Under the pieces are notes generated by a model. That model saw only the letters and a program-made list of their open reading frames with translations. It did no database searches and was not told the origin of the DNA. The position numbers and the translations under genes were made by a program. 42,009 nt of DNA, taken from the NCBI GenBank assembly GCA_027323885.1, contig DAHVZT010000100.1, positions 1 to 42,009 of the forward strand. The letters run 5' to 3'. This document shows positions 21,225-30,334 of this stretch, piece after piece. This DNA is from Acidobacteriaceae bacterium. GTDB taxonomy: Bacteria; Acidobacteriota; Terriglobia; Terriglobales; Acidobacteriaceae. How positions within the stretch are numbered: position 1 is the stretch's first letter; every line of letters begins with the position of its first letter.

Positions 21225-22106
21225 TTATCTCCGTCTCGCCTGCTCGCGTTGCCAGTCCCGGTACACTTCGCTTTTGGACACGCCTCGGTCTTTTGCGATG
21301 CGCTTGAGCGCGGACTGCTCATCCAGCCCTTCGGCCGCCAGCGCCGCGATCCGCTCACGCAGAGTTGCTCCTGCCGGGTCGTTCACCCCAGCGGTTTCCG
21401 CAGACCCCGCGCCCGCGATCAGAAGAGTCATTTCACCGCGCTGCAGCTCGCGGCTGGCAAAGGTCCGCTCCACTTCCTGCAGCGTCCCGCGCACGAATTC
21501 TTCGTGCAGCTTGGTAATCTCGCGCCCGACCACCGCACGCCTGTTGCCGCCAAACACCTGATCGGCGTCGCGCAAACTGTCAACGATACGATGTGGCGCT
21601 TCATAGAAGATGAGCGTCGCCCTTTCGCTGCGAAGGTTCTCAAAAAATGTCCGGCGCTCGCCGCTTCTGGGCGGCGGAAATCCTAGAAAGACGAAAGCGG
21701 CGGTGTCCAGCCCGGAAGCCGCCAGGGCGGACACCGCAGCGGACGCGCCAGGAATTGGAAAGACAGGGATTCCAGCCGCGACGGCCTGCGCCACCAAGTG
21801 TGCGCCGGGATCGGAGATGCCCGGCATTCCGGCATCGGAGACCAGCGCAATCCGCGCGCCGGCCCGCAGCTCGGCGATCAGTTCCTGGCTGCGCTGCGCT
21901 TCATTGTGAGCATGGCAGCTTACCGTGGGGACCTGGATTTCAAAATGCGACAGCAGCTTCTGCGTCTGGCGTGTGTCTTCGCAGGCCACGCGATCCACGC
22001 TGCGCAGAACCCGCAGGGCGCGCAGGGTGATGTCCTCGAGGTTGCCGATCGGAGTGGCGACGACATATAGGCCAGGCGCGAGCGGTCGACTTTCCAATGT
22101 TTTCAT
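21225..22106 (-). CDS. rsmI: 16S rRNA (cytidine(1402)-2'-O)-methyltransferase
   Basis: GLYVVATPIGNLEDITLRALRVL, CEDTRQTQKLL, LVSDAGMPGISDPGAHLV, PIPGASAAVSALAASGL, FLGFPPPRSGER. Confidence 0.96.
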   Translation of the reverse strand: MKTLESRPLAPGLYVVATPIGNLEDITLRALRVLRSVDRVACEDTRQTQKLLSHFEIQVPTVSCHAHNEAQRSQELIAELRAGARIALVSDAGMPGISDPGAHLVAQAVAAGIPVFPIPGASAAVSALAASGLDTAAFVFLGFPPPRSGERRTFFENLRSERATLIFYEAPHRIVDSLRDADQVFGGNRRAVVGREITKLHEEFVRGTLQEVERTFASRELQRGEMTLLIAGAGSAETAGVNDPAGATLRERIAALAAEGLDEQSALKRIAKDRGVSKSEVYRDWQREQARRR

Positions 22107-22172
22107 GATCGATTCAGCCCAGGTCGCAAAAAAGCCAGACGTGAGCCATCCGCGCTCTTGAGGCCTTGAAGC

Positions 22173-23285
22173 TCAGGAGGATGCCTGCTGTTGCAGCCGG
22201 CGGCTCTCCGCGAGCAGGCCCATGTTGTGCATCAGGTTCTGCAGCGTGACGATACCGACAATCCTTTCGCCGTCGAGGACGGGAACCAGTGAGAGCCCTC
22301 GTCCGCCGGTAATGCGCCGAAACGTCACGCCCAGAGAATCGTCCGGCTGAGCCACATGAAAGGCGCGTGTCATGATCGACTGCACATAAGCGTTGCCATC
22401 CAACTGGAGGCTCTCCACGATTCGCTGGCGGGAGACAACACCGACCAGCAACCCGCTGCGCACGACAGGAAAATCATCCTGCAGACTGTGGATCGACTTG
22501 TACACCGCATCCTCCAGCGTGTCGGAGGACGAGAGCATGGAAAAGTCGGTCAGCATAATGTCGCGCATGCGAACGGTATCGACAACCGATTGGAAAATCA
22601 TTCCCTGATCTTCCAGTTGCGCGCCGACAAAGATGAAGAACCCCGCCAGCAACAGCCAGGGGCTTTGCAGCAAGACTCCGGCGACGAACAGAGCCAGCGC
22701 GATGACCTGGCCGACGCCTGAAGCCGCGCGTGTCCCCTGCAGCGCGCCGCGCGTGCGGGAAAAATTTCCGCGCAGCAGCTTGCCCGCGTCTAGCGGATAG
22801 GCGGGCAGCAGGTTGACGACCGCCAGAAAAATGTTCAGCCAGAAAGCGCTGCGCAGCAGATGGTCCGCGCTCACCCAGGGCTTGGCCAGCAGAGAAACCG
22901 ATGGGGACACGCCACGAATGAACCCCAGCAAAACCATCGCGGCGGCAAAGTTGGTGAGCGGGCCGGTCAGGGCAAGACTCATCTGCGCCGGGCCCTCGGA
23001 GGCTTGCTCGGCGGACTCCGGCGTGGCGTAGGCAGGGAGGCCGCCGATGGGCAGCAGCAGAATGCTGCGGACCTGGATGCCGTGATAGGTGGAAACAATG
23101 CTGCGTGCAATCTCGCGCGCCCCAACCACGCCAAGCAGCAGCAGCCAGAGCGCGACGCCCCGAACGGCCGCCAATCCGCTCATCCCGGTATAGAGCAAAG
23201 AGAGTCCCAGCAGCAGAGCGAAGAAGAAGTGCAGCCGCACTTCCACACCCATCAACCGTCCCAGCGGGACCGACCAACTGCGCAT
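22173..23285 (-). CDS. site-2 protease-like (M50) membrane protein with two CBS domains; zinc motif degenerate
   Basis: SVPLGRLMGVEVRLHFFFALLLGL, GPLTNFAAAMVLLGF, NIFLAVVNLLPAYPLDAGKLLRG, CBS repeats MLTDFSMLSSSDTLEDAV... and VQSIMTRAFHVAQPDDSL...; HExxH position reads GAREIARSIVS. ATG 23285 with AGAGG SD-like sequence. Confidence 0.88.
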   Translation of the reverse strand: MRSWSVPLGRLMGVEVRLHFFFALLLGLSLLYTGMSGLAAVRGVALWLLLLGVVGAREIARSIVSTYHGIQVRSILLLPIGGLPAYATPESAEQASEGPAQMSLALTGPLTNFAAAMVLLGFIRGVSPSVSLLAKPWVSADHLLRSAFWLNIFLAVVNLLPAYPLDAGKLLRGNFSRTRGALQGTRAASGVGQVIALALFVAGVLLQSPWLLLAGFFIFVGAQLEDQGMIFQSVVDTVRMRDIMLTDFSMLSSSDTLEDAVYKSIHSLQDDFPVVRSGLLVGVVSRQRIVESLQLDGNAYVQSIMTRAFHVAQPDDSLGVTFRRITGGRGLSLVPVLDGERIVGIVTLQNLMHNMGLLAESRRLQQQASS

Positions 23286-23427
23286 CGCAAAGCCTCTCCC
23301 GGTATTGTAGATGGAGTGGCCCTGTCCACTGGCCATGGGCAATGTGTAGTTCGCTGGGATTTGGCGCTTTGGCAGACCAAAACCCCAAAAATCACAATCT
23401 GCACATTACAGCGAAAGGCTGCGGCAA

Positions 23428-23994
23428 ATGGGCAAGCAGTTTTCGAGTATCGAATCTGGGCATCGAGAATTCATCTTGGGGCAGCACGTGTTCTTTGTCG
23501 CCTCTGCCGCCCCGCACGGCAGGGTAAATATCTCTCCCAAAGATGTCAGATCACTAAGACTTCCGGGACCAAACCTTGCGGCCTATCTAGACCTAACCGG
23601 AAGTGGAAACGAAACCGCAGCACATTTGCGTGTCAATAAAAATTTGACATTCATGTTTTGTGCTCTCGAAGGATCCCCTATGATTCTGCGCCTGTATGGA
23701 CAGGGCCGAGTCCTACGCCGGAGCAGTCGAGAGTACGAACACCTATTGGCCACAGAGTTTGAGAACTCAGAACCGTTAGGTGCGCGGCAGATGATCGTGC
23801 TCAACGTGGATCTCGTGCTGACCTCCTGCGGATACGGTGTTCCTTTATTTCAATTCAGAGGCGATCGGCACATGCTTGAACGCTGGGCCGAAGCGAAGGG
23901 AAGGGAGAATCTGGAAGAATACAGGAGAGAGAAAAATGCATATAGCATCGATGGCCTATCCACCGGACTCTTTTCAGAGCACGAAGAAGATTAG
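23428..23994 (+). CDS. pyridoxamine 5'-phosphate oxidase-family (FMN-binding split barrel-like) protein
   Basis: FVASAAPHGRVNISPKDVRSLRLPGPNLAAYLDLTGSGNETAAHLRVNKNLTFMFCALEGSPMILRLYGQGRVL. Confidence 0.82.
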   Translation: MGKQFSSIESGHREFILGQHVFFVASAAPHGRVNISPKDVRSLRLPGPNLAAYLDLTGSGNETAAHLRVNKNLTFMFCALEGSPMILRLYGQGRVLRRSSREYEHLLATEFENSEPLGARQMIVLNVDLVLTSCGYGVPLFQFRGDRHMLERWAEAKGRENLEEYRREKNAYSIDGLSTGLFSEHEED

Positions 23995-24116
23995 GTCGGA
24001 CAGAGGTCATCGATGGTCGTTCCTCTTCGATATAAGACTCTTACCCGCAGTTCTTGAATTCGGGACAGGTATAGTGGCGTTTCAGTTCATTGTCAGAAAT
24101 TCCTGCATCTGACCCC

Positions 24117-24680
24117 ATGCGGATCATCGCCGGACAATTCCGTTCCCAGCCGTTGAGCGCGCCCAAGGGCTGGAACACGCGCCCGACAAGCGACCGGCTG
24201 CGGGAAACGCTCTTCAACGTGCTCGCACCCCGGATCGAGGGATCGATTTTCGCCGACCTGTTTGCCGGGACAGGAGCGGTGGGCATCGAGGCGCTCAGCC
24301 GCGGCGCCAACTTTGTCCATTTCGCGGAAAATTCAAAATTGGCGCTGGCTACGTTGCGTTCCAACCTCGAGCGCTTCCCCGTGGATTCGCAATTCGCCGT
24401 GGATCCCGCCGGAACCATGCCTCTGCTGCGGAGACTGGCCAAGCGGAACATCACTCTCGATCTGGTGTTTCTCGATCCTCCCTACAGCGATGCTGCTGGT
24501 TATCACGACACTCTCGAATTTCTGGCCGGGTCTTCCATCCTCTCAGACGGTGCTGTTGTCGTGGCGGAACACGCGCGGCGTACACCGCTGGCCAGCCAGT
24601 ATGCACGCCTGACGCGCTATCGAGTGCTGGAGCAGGGAGACGCCTCGCTAAGTTTCTTTGCCCCGCTCCGGCGCAGTTGA
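24117..24680 (+). CDS. rsmD: 16S rRNA (guanine(966)-N(2))-methyltransferase
   Basis: MRIIAGQFRSQPLSAPKGWNTRPTSDRLRETLFNVLAP, DLFAGTGAVGIEALSRGA, DLVFLDPPY. Confidence 0.95.
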   Translation: MRIIAGQFRSQPLSAPKGWNTRPTSDRLRETLFNVLAPRIEGSIFADLFAGTGAVGIEALSRGANFVHFAENSKLALATLRSNLERFPVDSQFAVDPAGTMPLLRRLAKRNITLDLVFLDPPYSDAAGYHDTLEFLAGSSILSDGAVVVAEHARRTPLASQYARLTRYRVLEQGDASLSFFAPLRRS

Positions 24681-27600
24681 CTCCCGTTTCTTCGACGGCC
24701 GTTTAGCGGCCTTCTTCGTGCTGGCGGCCAAACGTTTTGCACCGGGTTTGGGCTCGCTCGGAGCCCCTTCCGTCCGTAGCAGATGGAGAAGCTGGCGAAG
24801 CTTGTAAGAAGCGGCTTGAGCAGTGCGGGCCAGATCCCCGGCGGCAGCACCGGCCTCCTTAGCGGCCTTGGCGGAGCGTGATCCGCGCCTGGCCGCCTCC
24901 AGCAACCCGGGCAGCGCGAGCCAGCAAAGAAGTGCTTCAAAGCTTTCCTGGTTCAGGTACTCCTCGCCCTGGTAGCTGTTGATGCCAGCGAGCCAGCGAA
25001 CGTCAGGATCGCGCCAGAATTCCTCAGACCGGACTGCCTCCGCAAGAGAAGCATGGGTTTGCATGCGGAGCAGCACACGAATACGCGCGGCCGCTCGCCA
25101 CACCTCTTCGCCTTCAATACCCACGCCGGAAAAAGCCTCCGCCAGGGCATGTCGCAGTTCGATCTCATCGAAGATTGCGAGAGCGGAGTCTGCAGAGGGA
25201 AACGCCGCCATGGCGACCCAGGCCAGCGGGGGCGCCCATTTTTCAGCCTGAACGGCGGCAGATTCACGGCTCGGGAGAACAGAATGCGCGGCGGGCTGAA
25301 GCGCCTCAGGAAACGCCGCAACAATAGCCGGAAGACTTACCGAGGCGCCGATCATCTCCTGAATGTCTGAGCTCTCCGGCGCGACTGCATTGTCTTTATT
25401 GTCTTTGGGCGTTTCCGCGTGAGCCAGAGCGCTCGCTCTCGCAGCGAACTTGCGCGCCCCGTCAACGAACTCTGTCAGGTTCAGAGCCGGACTGGTTTCC
25501 GCAGATACCTCGGCCGCTGCCGCTGGCGTGGTCTGCTCCTGCCCGGCGCTGGCGCTGCGCTTCGACGGGGCCTTCTTTTTCGCCTTTGGCTTTTGCGACT
25601 GTAACGCCGCCTGACCGAGCGCATGGACGTTCGTACCGTTGATCGCCTGGCGCAGCGCGTCCACCACCGGGCGCAGACGGAGCTTAGAAAGCGCTTCATC
25701 CACACTGCGAACGCCGGTACCATGAAGCGCATCGCAGAGTTGGTCCCACGGATATTTGGCGGATGGCTGAAGCTCTCGCCAATGCAGCAGAACCACGTGC
25801 TGGTAGCCATGCAGTCCGAGTGACATTCCCTCATCCCGAAACGCAGTTGCCCGGCGGAGATATTCAAGCCCCGTAACGATGTCCCGGTAGGCGAGAATGG
25901 TGGCGCCGCCGGAGGGCAGGCCAAGGCCGGCGGAAAGGCTCTTCTGCTGGAGCGAGCCTGTCATTTTTTCCAGAAATCCGACTGACATGTGGATCGTGCC
26001 GTGGGTCGATCCGTAGGTGTTGTTGTAGAGAACAATGGCTCGCTGGCCGTTGTTGCTGTTGGAGTACGCAAAGACATTCTCGTCCACCGAGCCGTGATCG
26101 TTCCAGAAATCGTAGAGCACGAAATTCGAGCTCTCGGCGAACAAGTGGCGATTCTTCAGCAGTGGAGCGATAAGCTCCTGATGCCTCGCAATCAGCGCCT
26201 CATTGGGGTATTCCTCAAGCCTGGCCTGCTTGAAATCCATTCCATAGCGCTCGGTATACCCCTCGATCTGACCGTGACCGAACATGGGCAGACCCGGCAG
26301 AGTGGCCAGCAGCACGGAGACGCCAAAGTATTTGTCATGAGAGCCGAACTGATCGATGGCGGTCCGCTCATCGGGATTGCTCATGAAATTGACATACCGC
26401 TTAAGAATGTCCGGATCGAACTCCACCGTCTTTTTGAGATACGAGCGGTATTTGGCGTTCTCTTCATCGCGCAGCATGTTCATAAACGCGCTGTTGTACA
26501 CGCGATGCATTCCCAATGTGCGCACAAAGTAGCCTTCGAGCAGCCAGAACGCCTCCGCCAGAAGAAGAGTGCCGGGAACTTCCGCCGCAACCCGGTCGAC
26601 GACCTCGCGCCAGAACTCGTTTGGCATCAGGGCGTCGAAGGCTTCCTGCGACATCGCATTCTCGGCACGGGACGGGATGGAACCGCCGGCGCCGGGGAGT
26701 GGAAACCATAGGCGTTGCACATGCCGCTTGGCAAGTACCATTGCGGCATCGAACCGGATAATGGGAAAGCGCCGGGCGACATTCAGGATGACCTGAATGA
26801 CGTGCTCCCGCACTTCAGCCTTGGAGTAGTCGAGCTGCGCGGTGTCATTCCAGGCGAATGTGGTTCCGTCGTTGCCGTGGTAGACGTAGCGAGTGTCGCC
26901 CTCGCGATGACGACGCAGGCGAAAAACGACGGCTGCATCGGACTGATCGTAATAGTGATCTTCAATTTTGATTTCAACCCGGCTGTCGGTAGATAAATCC
27001 GGCCCCTCAAAGCTGTAGGAAGGAAACGGACTTTCCCAGCGCGACAGAAACCACTCGGGATGTTCGATGACCCAGTTCGAATCGATGCCCATGTGGTTGG
27101 GAACCATGTCGCTCGCCAGCCGAAGACCGGCCCTGGCGGCGCGATATCGCAGGTTCTCATAAGCCGGTTCGCCGCCCAGGTCCTCAGCGATCACGTAATC
27201 TTTCAGGGAATAGGCAGAGGCCACCGCGTCGTTGTTGCCGCGCAGCCGTTTAATCGTTTTGGACGCACGGCTCCGTTCCCACAGCCCAATCAGCCATAAA
27301 CCGGTAATTCCCCGGTCCGCGAGCAATTGCAATTCTTCGTCGGGAATGTGATCCAGCCGATGGATATGGCGGCCATACTTCTTCGACAACTGCTCAAGCC
27401 ACACATAGGTGCTTTTGGCGATCAGGACGACGGTGGGCATCCAGGCCTGGTCGGCGCTGAATGCTTCGTATTCATTCAAAGGAGCTTGGTACCCGGCAGC
27501 ATAGCGGCGGCGTCTTACGCCATCCGGGCCGATGACAAACTCCGAATCGAAGCCGACGAACTCGTCTCCGATGAATCCTTCTCCGCCATGCCCGGGCTGC

Positions 27601-28406
27601 CCATGGCGATGTCGGTCCGGACCGGGCGGATGAAACCGCATCCAGATGGCGAGTTCTTCCTCACGAAGAACATCGATCGCCAGCAGAATCCTGCGAAGAT
27701 CGTCTCCCAGGTAGCCGGACCAGTTCTCGCGAATAAATTCCAACTGGCCGGTCAGCGATTCGGGCGAGGCAAGCATCGGCGCGCGCAGCGCGTCCAGCAG
27801 ACTTCCCAGTCCGGGCGCGATAGGAGGGCGGGTGACGAAGAAGCCGGGCAGGCCCGCGGTGACGCCCTGGTAGACCGTTTCCTGCTTGAGTTCCCGGTCG
27901 CCAAACAAGATGCGAAACGGGGTGAATGCGGGATTGCTGTTGGCAAGCCACAAAAGCAGCATTTCTTCAAACGCGATCTGCCGGTGGGGGATGCCCTGTG
28001 TGCTTCCATCCAGCCATTGGGCCGCAGTAAGTTCGCCCCGATATACAGCCACACTTGGGAACTGCTCGGTGAATGCGAGCAGCAGCCGCGCCATCTCGGC
28101 CTGGCTTACCTGCTCGCTAAACCAGCGAACTGCCTCCGACATGATCGCCGGATCACGCTCGGCGCGATACCGCGCCACCAGAGCGTGGCTGAGCTCATCG
28201 ATGAGGCCCATGGCGAAAAGCGCGCCGGCATGTATGCTCGTTTCCGGGCTGTTCTTCGATCCCTGCAGCTCATTGAGGCGCTGCGCGAGCTTCCGGCTGG
28301 CTGCGACGTTTGCAAAAACCACATTGCCGTCGAAGCTGAAGAGCAGATCATCGATATCCAGTTTGGTTCTGATCGCGTGGGAGATATGAAATTCCATGAA
28401 GAACAA
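24648..28406 (-). CDS. large (about 1250 aa) alpha-amylase (GH13-like) family protein with Lys/Ala-rich linkers
   Basis: SDMVPNHMGID (region I), IRFDAAMVLAKRHVQRLWF (II), TLLLAEAFWLLEGYF (III), FGSHDKYFG (IV); Lys-rich PKAKKKAPSKRSAS and TKKAAKRPSKKRE segments. Confidence 0.85.
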   Translation of the reverse strand: MFFMEFHISHAIRTKLDIDDLLFSFDGNVVFANVAASRKLAQRLNELQGSKNSPETSIHAGALFAMGLIDELSHALVARYRAERDPAIMSEAVRWFSEQVSQAEMARLLLAFTEQFPSVAVYRGELTAAQWLDGSTQGIPHRQIAFEEMLLLWLANSNPAFTPFRILFGDRELKQETVYQGVTAGLPGFFVTRPPIAPGLGSLLDALRAPMLASPESLTGQLEFIRENWSGYLGDDLRRILLAIDVLREEELAIWMRFHPPGPDRHRHGQPGHGGEGFIGDEFVGFDSEFVIGPDGVRRRRYAAGYQAPLNEYEAFSADQAWMPTVVLIAKSTYVWLEQLSKKYGRHIHRLDHIPDEELQLLADRGITGLWLIGLWERSRASKTIKRLRGNNDAVASAYSLKDYVIAEDLGGEPAYENLRYRAARAGLRLASDMVPNHMGIDSNWVIEHPEWFLSRWESPFPSYSFEGPDLSTDSRVEIKIEDHYYDQSDAAVVFRLRRHREGDTRYVYHGNDGTTFAWNDTAQLDYSKAEVREHVIQVILNVARRFPIIRFDAAMVLAKRHVQRLWFPLPGAGGSIPSRAENAMSQEAFDALMPNEFWREVVDRVAAEVPGTLLLAEAFWLLEGYFVRTLGMHRVYNSAFMNMLRDEENAKYRSYLKKTVEFDPDILKRYVNFMSNPDERTAIDQFGSHDKYFGVSVLLATLPGLPMFGHGQIEGYTERYGMDFKQARLEEYPNEALIARHQELIAPLLKNRHLFAESSNFVLYDFWNDHGSVDENVFAYSNSNNGQRAIVLYNNTYGSTHGTIHMSVGFLEKMTGSLQQKSLSAGLGLPSGGATILAYRDIVTGLEYLRRATAFRDEGMSLGLHGYQHVVLLHWRELQPSAKYPWDQLCDALHGTGVRSVDEALSKLRLRPVVDALRQAINGTNVHALGQAALQSQKPKAKKKAPSKRSASAGQEQTTPAAAAEVSAETSPALNLTEFVDGARKFAARASALAHAETPKDNKDNAVAPESSDIQEMIGASVSLPAIVAAFPEALQPAAHSVLPSRESAAVQAEKWAPPLAWVAMAAFPSADSALAIFDEIELRHALAEAFSGVGIEGEEVWRAAARIRVLLRMQTHASLAEAVRSEEFWRDPDVRWLAGINSYQGEEYLNQESFEALLCWLALPGLLEAARRGSRSAKAAKEAGAAAGDLARTAQAASYKLRQLLHLLRTEGAPSEPKPGAKRLAASTKKAAKRPSKKRESTAPERGKET

Positions 28407-28626
28407 TCTTTCCGGCGTGCTTTCCGCCTGCGAACAAGGAGTTCAGCGTTGTTTCAAGAATAACTGCCAGTCTGACCTAGCGCGAGCAACGCGAACCAAC
28501 TGTAGACGTAGATTCAGCAAAAGCCAGGGTGGTTCGCCGCAGTTTGGCGGCGCTCAGGCGATCAAGGCCCCTGCATCGCCGGAGGCAGTAGTACGCATCT
28601 ATCTAACAGCACTTTTTTCATGCGCC

Positions 28627-29553
28627 ATGTCGAAAGAAAACTCCTCCCAACTTTTCTCCGGACTCACGCTGCGCGCCCTTGCCGTCCAGACTCTGCACGG
28701 CATCGGAGAAGACGACCTGACTGGCCGTTCCGCGGAGCTAGCGTACTTCTTTTTTCTCGCAATCTTTCCCGGCTTCCTGTTCCTGACGGCGGTGCTCGGA
28801 ATGCTGTCCGGACCGGGAACGGCCCTGCGAGGCAGTCTGATGGAGTATCTTCCGCGGATTGTGCCGCCACAGGCATGGTCAATCCTGCAGGACGCCTTCA
28901 CCCACACCAGCAAGGTGGCAAGCGGCGGCAAGCTCAGTTTTGGAGTGATCGCCGCTCTCTGGTCCGCCACGGCTGGAATGTCCGCCATGTGCGACACCTT
29001 GAATGGCGTTCACGACATCAAGGAAAGCCGGCCATACTGGAAGGTCCAGGCGACGGCTCTTGGGCTGACGCTGACGGTGGGCGTGCTGCTGCTGTTCGCA
29101 TTGACAGTTCTTTTCAGTGGCGACGCGGTCCTCCGGCTTACCATGCATTCCTCGCTGCACGGGCCCATCCTGGTGCTTGCCAAGGTGATCCAATGGACTG
29201 TGCTGTGCTTGTGTGTCACTTTGAGTTTCGCGCTCACCTACTACTGGGCGCCTGACATCAAGGAGCGGGAGTGGCACTGGATTACGCCGGGCGCGGCATT
29301 CGGTATTCTTCTCTGGATTCTGGCAACGATCGGACTTCGGCTCTATCTGCACTTCAACGATACGTATTCGGCCACGTACGGGACCGTGGGGGCGGTGATC
29401 ATCCTGCTGCTCTGGTTTTACATCAGCGGCTTTTCTTTGCTGGTCGGCGCTGAAGTCAATGCCGCAATCGAAGATGCCGCAGCCCGGCAAGGAGCACCCG
29501 GAGCCGTGCCTAAAGGCGAGAAATATCCCACCGGGCGGGAACGGACCGCATGA
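28627..29553 (+). CDS. YihY/BrkB family inner-membrane protein
   Basis: RSAELAYFFFLAIFPGFLFLTAVLG, WSATAGMSAMCDTLNGVHDIKESRPYWKVQATALGLTL, TYGTVGAVIILLLWFYISGFSLLVGAEVNAAIE. Confidence 0.92.
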   Translation: MSKENSSQLFSGLTLRALAVQTLHGIGEDDLTGRSAELAYFFFLAIFPGFLFLTAVLGMLSGPGTALRGSLMEYLPRIVPPQAWSILQDAFTHTSKVASGGKLSFGVIAALWSATAGMSAMCDTLNGVHDIKESRPYWKVQATALGLTLTVGVLLLFALTVLFSGDAVLRLTMHSSLHGPILVLAKVIQWTVLCLCVTLSFALTYYWAPDIKEREWHWITPGAAFGILLWILATIGLRLYLHFNDTYSATYGTVGAVIILLLWFYISGFSLLVGAEVNAAIEDAAARQGAPGAVPKGEKYPTGRERTA

Positions 29554-30320
29554 ACGCTTTACCTTCTTTTCGGCTGGACGGCCAGGTTGCCCTGGTGACC
29601 GGGGCCGCGCGCGGCCTGGGCCGTGCCATTGCTCTTGCCCTTGCGGAGGCAGGTGCGTCCGTCGCGCTCGGCCTGCGAGACATTTCTGCCGATTCCGGTG
29701 TTGCAGCGGAAGTGGAAGCACGCGGCCAGCGAGCTCTACCGGTGCAGATGGACATGAGCGATCTGCAACAGGTTCGCCGGGCCATGGACGAAGTGGTGGA
29801 CCGGTTCGGCAGGCTCGACATTCTTGTGAACAATACGGGCATCGCGCCCACAAATCTGGCCATCGACGTGCGCGAGGAGGATTTCGACCGCACTCTGGCC
29901 ATCAACCTGAAAGGCACATTTTTCGCGTGCCAGGCGGCAGCAAAGGCAATGATGCGGCGGAAGGGCGGCCGCATCATCAACATGAGTTCGCAAGCCGGCT
30001 TTGTCGCGCTTCCGACCGAGTCCGTCTATTGCATGACCAAGGCCGGGATCGCGCACCTTACGAAATGCCTTGCGGTCGAATGGGGTCCTTACAACATCCT
30101 TGTGAACGCGGTGGCGCCCACGTTTATTCATACGCCTGGAACCGCGCCCGCCCTGGCGTCTCCTGAATTCCGTGCCGAGACGATCGGCAAAATTGCCGCA
30201 CTTCACCGTATCGGCGAACCATCGGAGGTGACCGGCGCGGTCGTGTTTCTCGCATCCGCCGCGGCGTCCCTCATCACCGGGCACACAATCCTGATTGACG
30301 GCGGCTGGACTGCCGTCTGA
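29550..30320 (+). CDS. SDR family NAD(P)-dependent oxidoreductase
   Basis: ALVTGAARGLGRAIALALAEAGA, DILVNNTGIA, INMSSQAGFVALPTESVYCMTKAGI, ITGHTILIDGGWT; ATGA overlap with the preceding gene. Confidence 0.94.
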   Translation: MNALPSFRLDGQVALVTGAARGLGRAIALALAEAGASVALGLRDISADSGVAAEVEARGQRALPVQMDMSDLQQVRRAMDEVVDRFGRLDILVNNTGIAPTNLAIDVREEDFDRTLAINLKGTFFACQAAAKAMMRRKGGRIINMSSQAGFVALPTESVYCMTKAGIAHLTKCLAVEWGPYNILVNAVAPTFIHTPGTAPALASPEFRAETIGKIAALHRIGEPSEVTGAVVFLASAAASLITGHTILIDGGWTAV

Positions 30321-30334
30321 GCTGGGAGGCAGTT

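Noticed and set aside
27327-28463. 378-aa plus-strand ORF
   Set aside because: Antisense to the 5' part of the GH13-like gene.
28879-29853. 324-aa minus-strand ORF
   Set aside because: Antisense to the YihY and SDR genes; Arg/Gln/Pro-rich shadow ORF.
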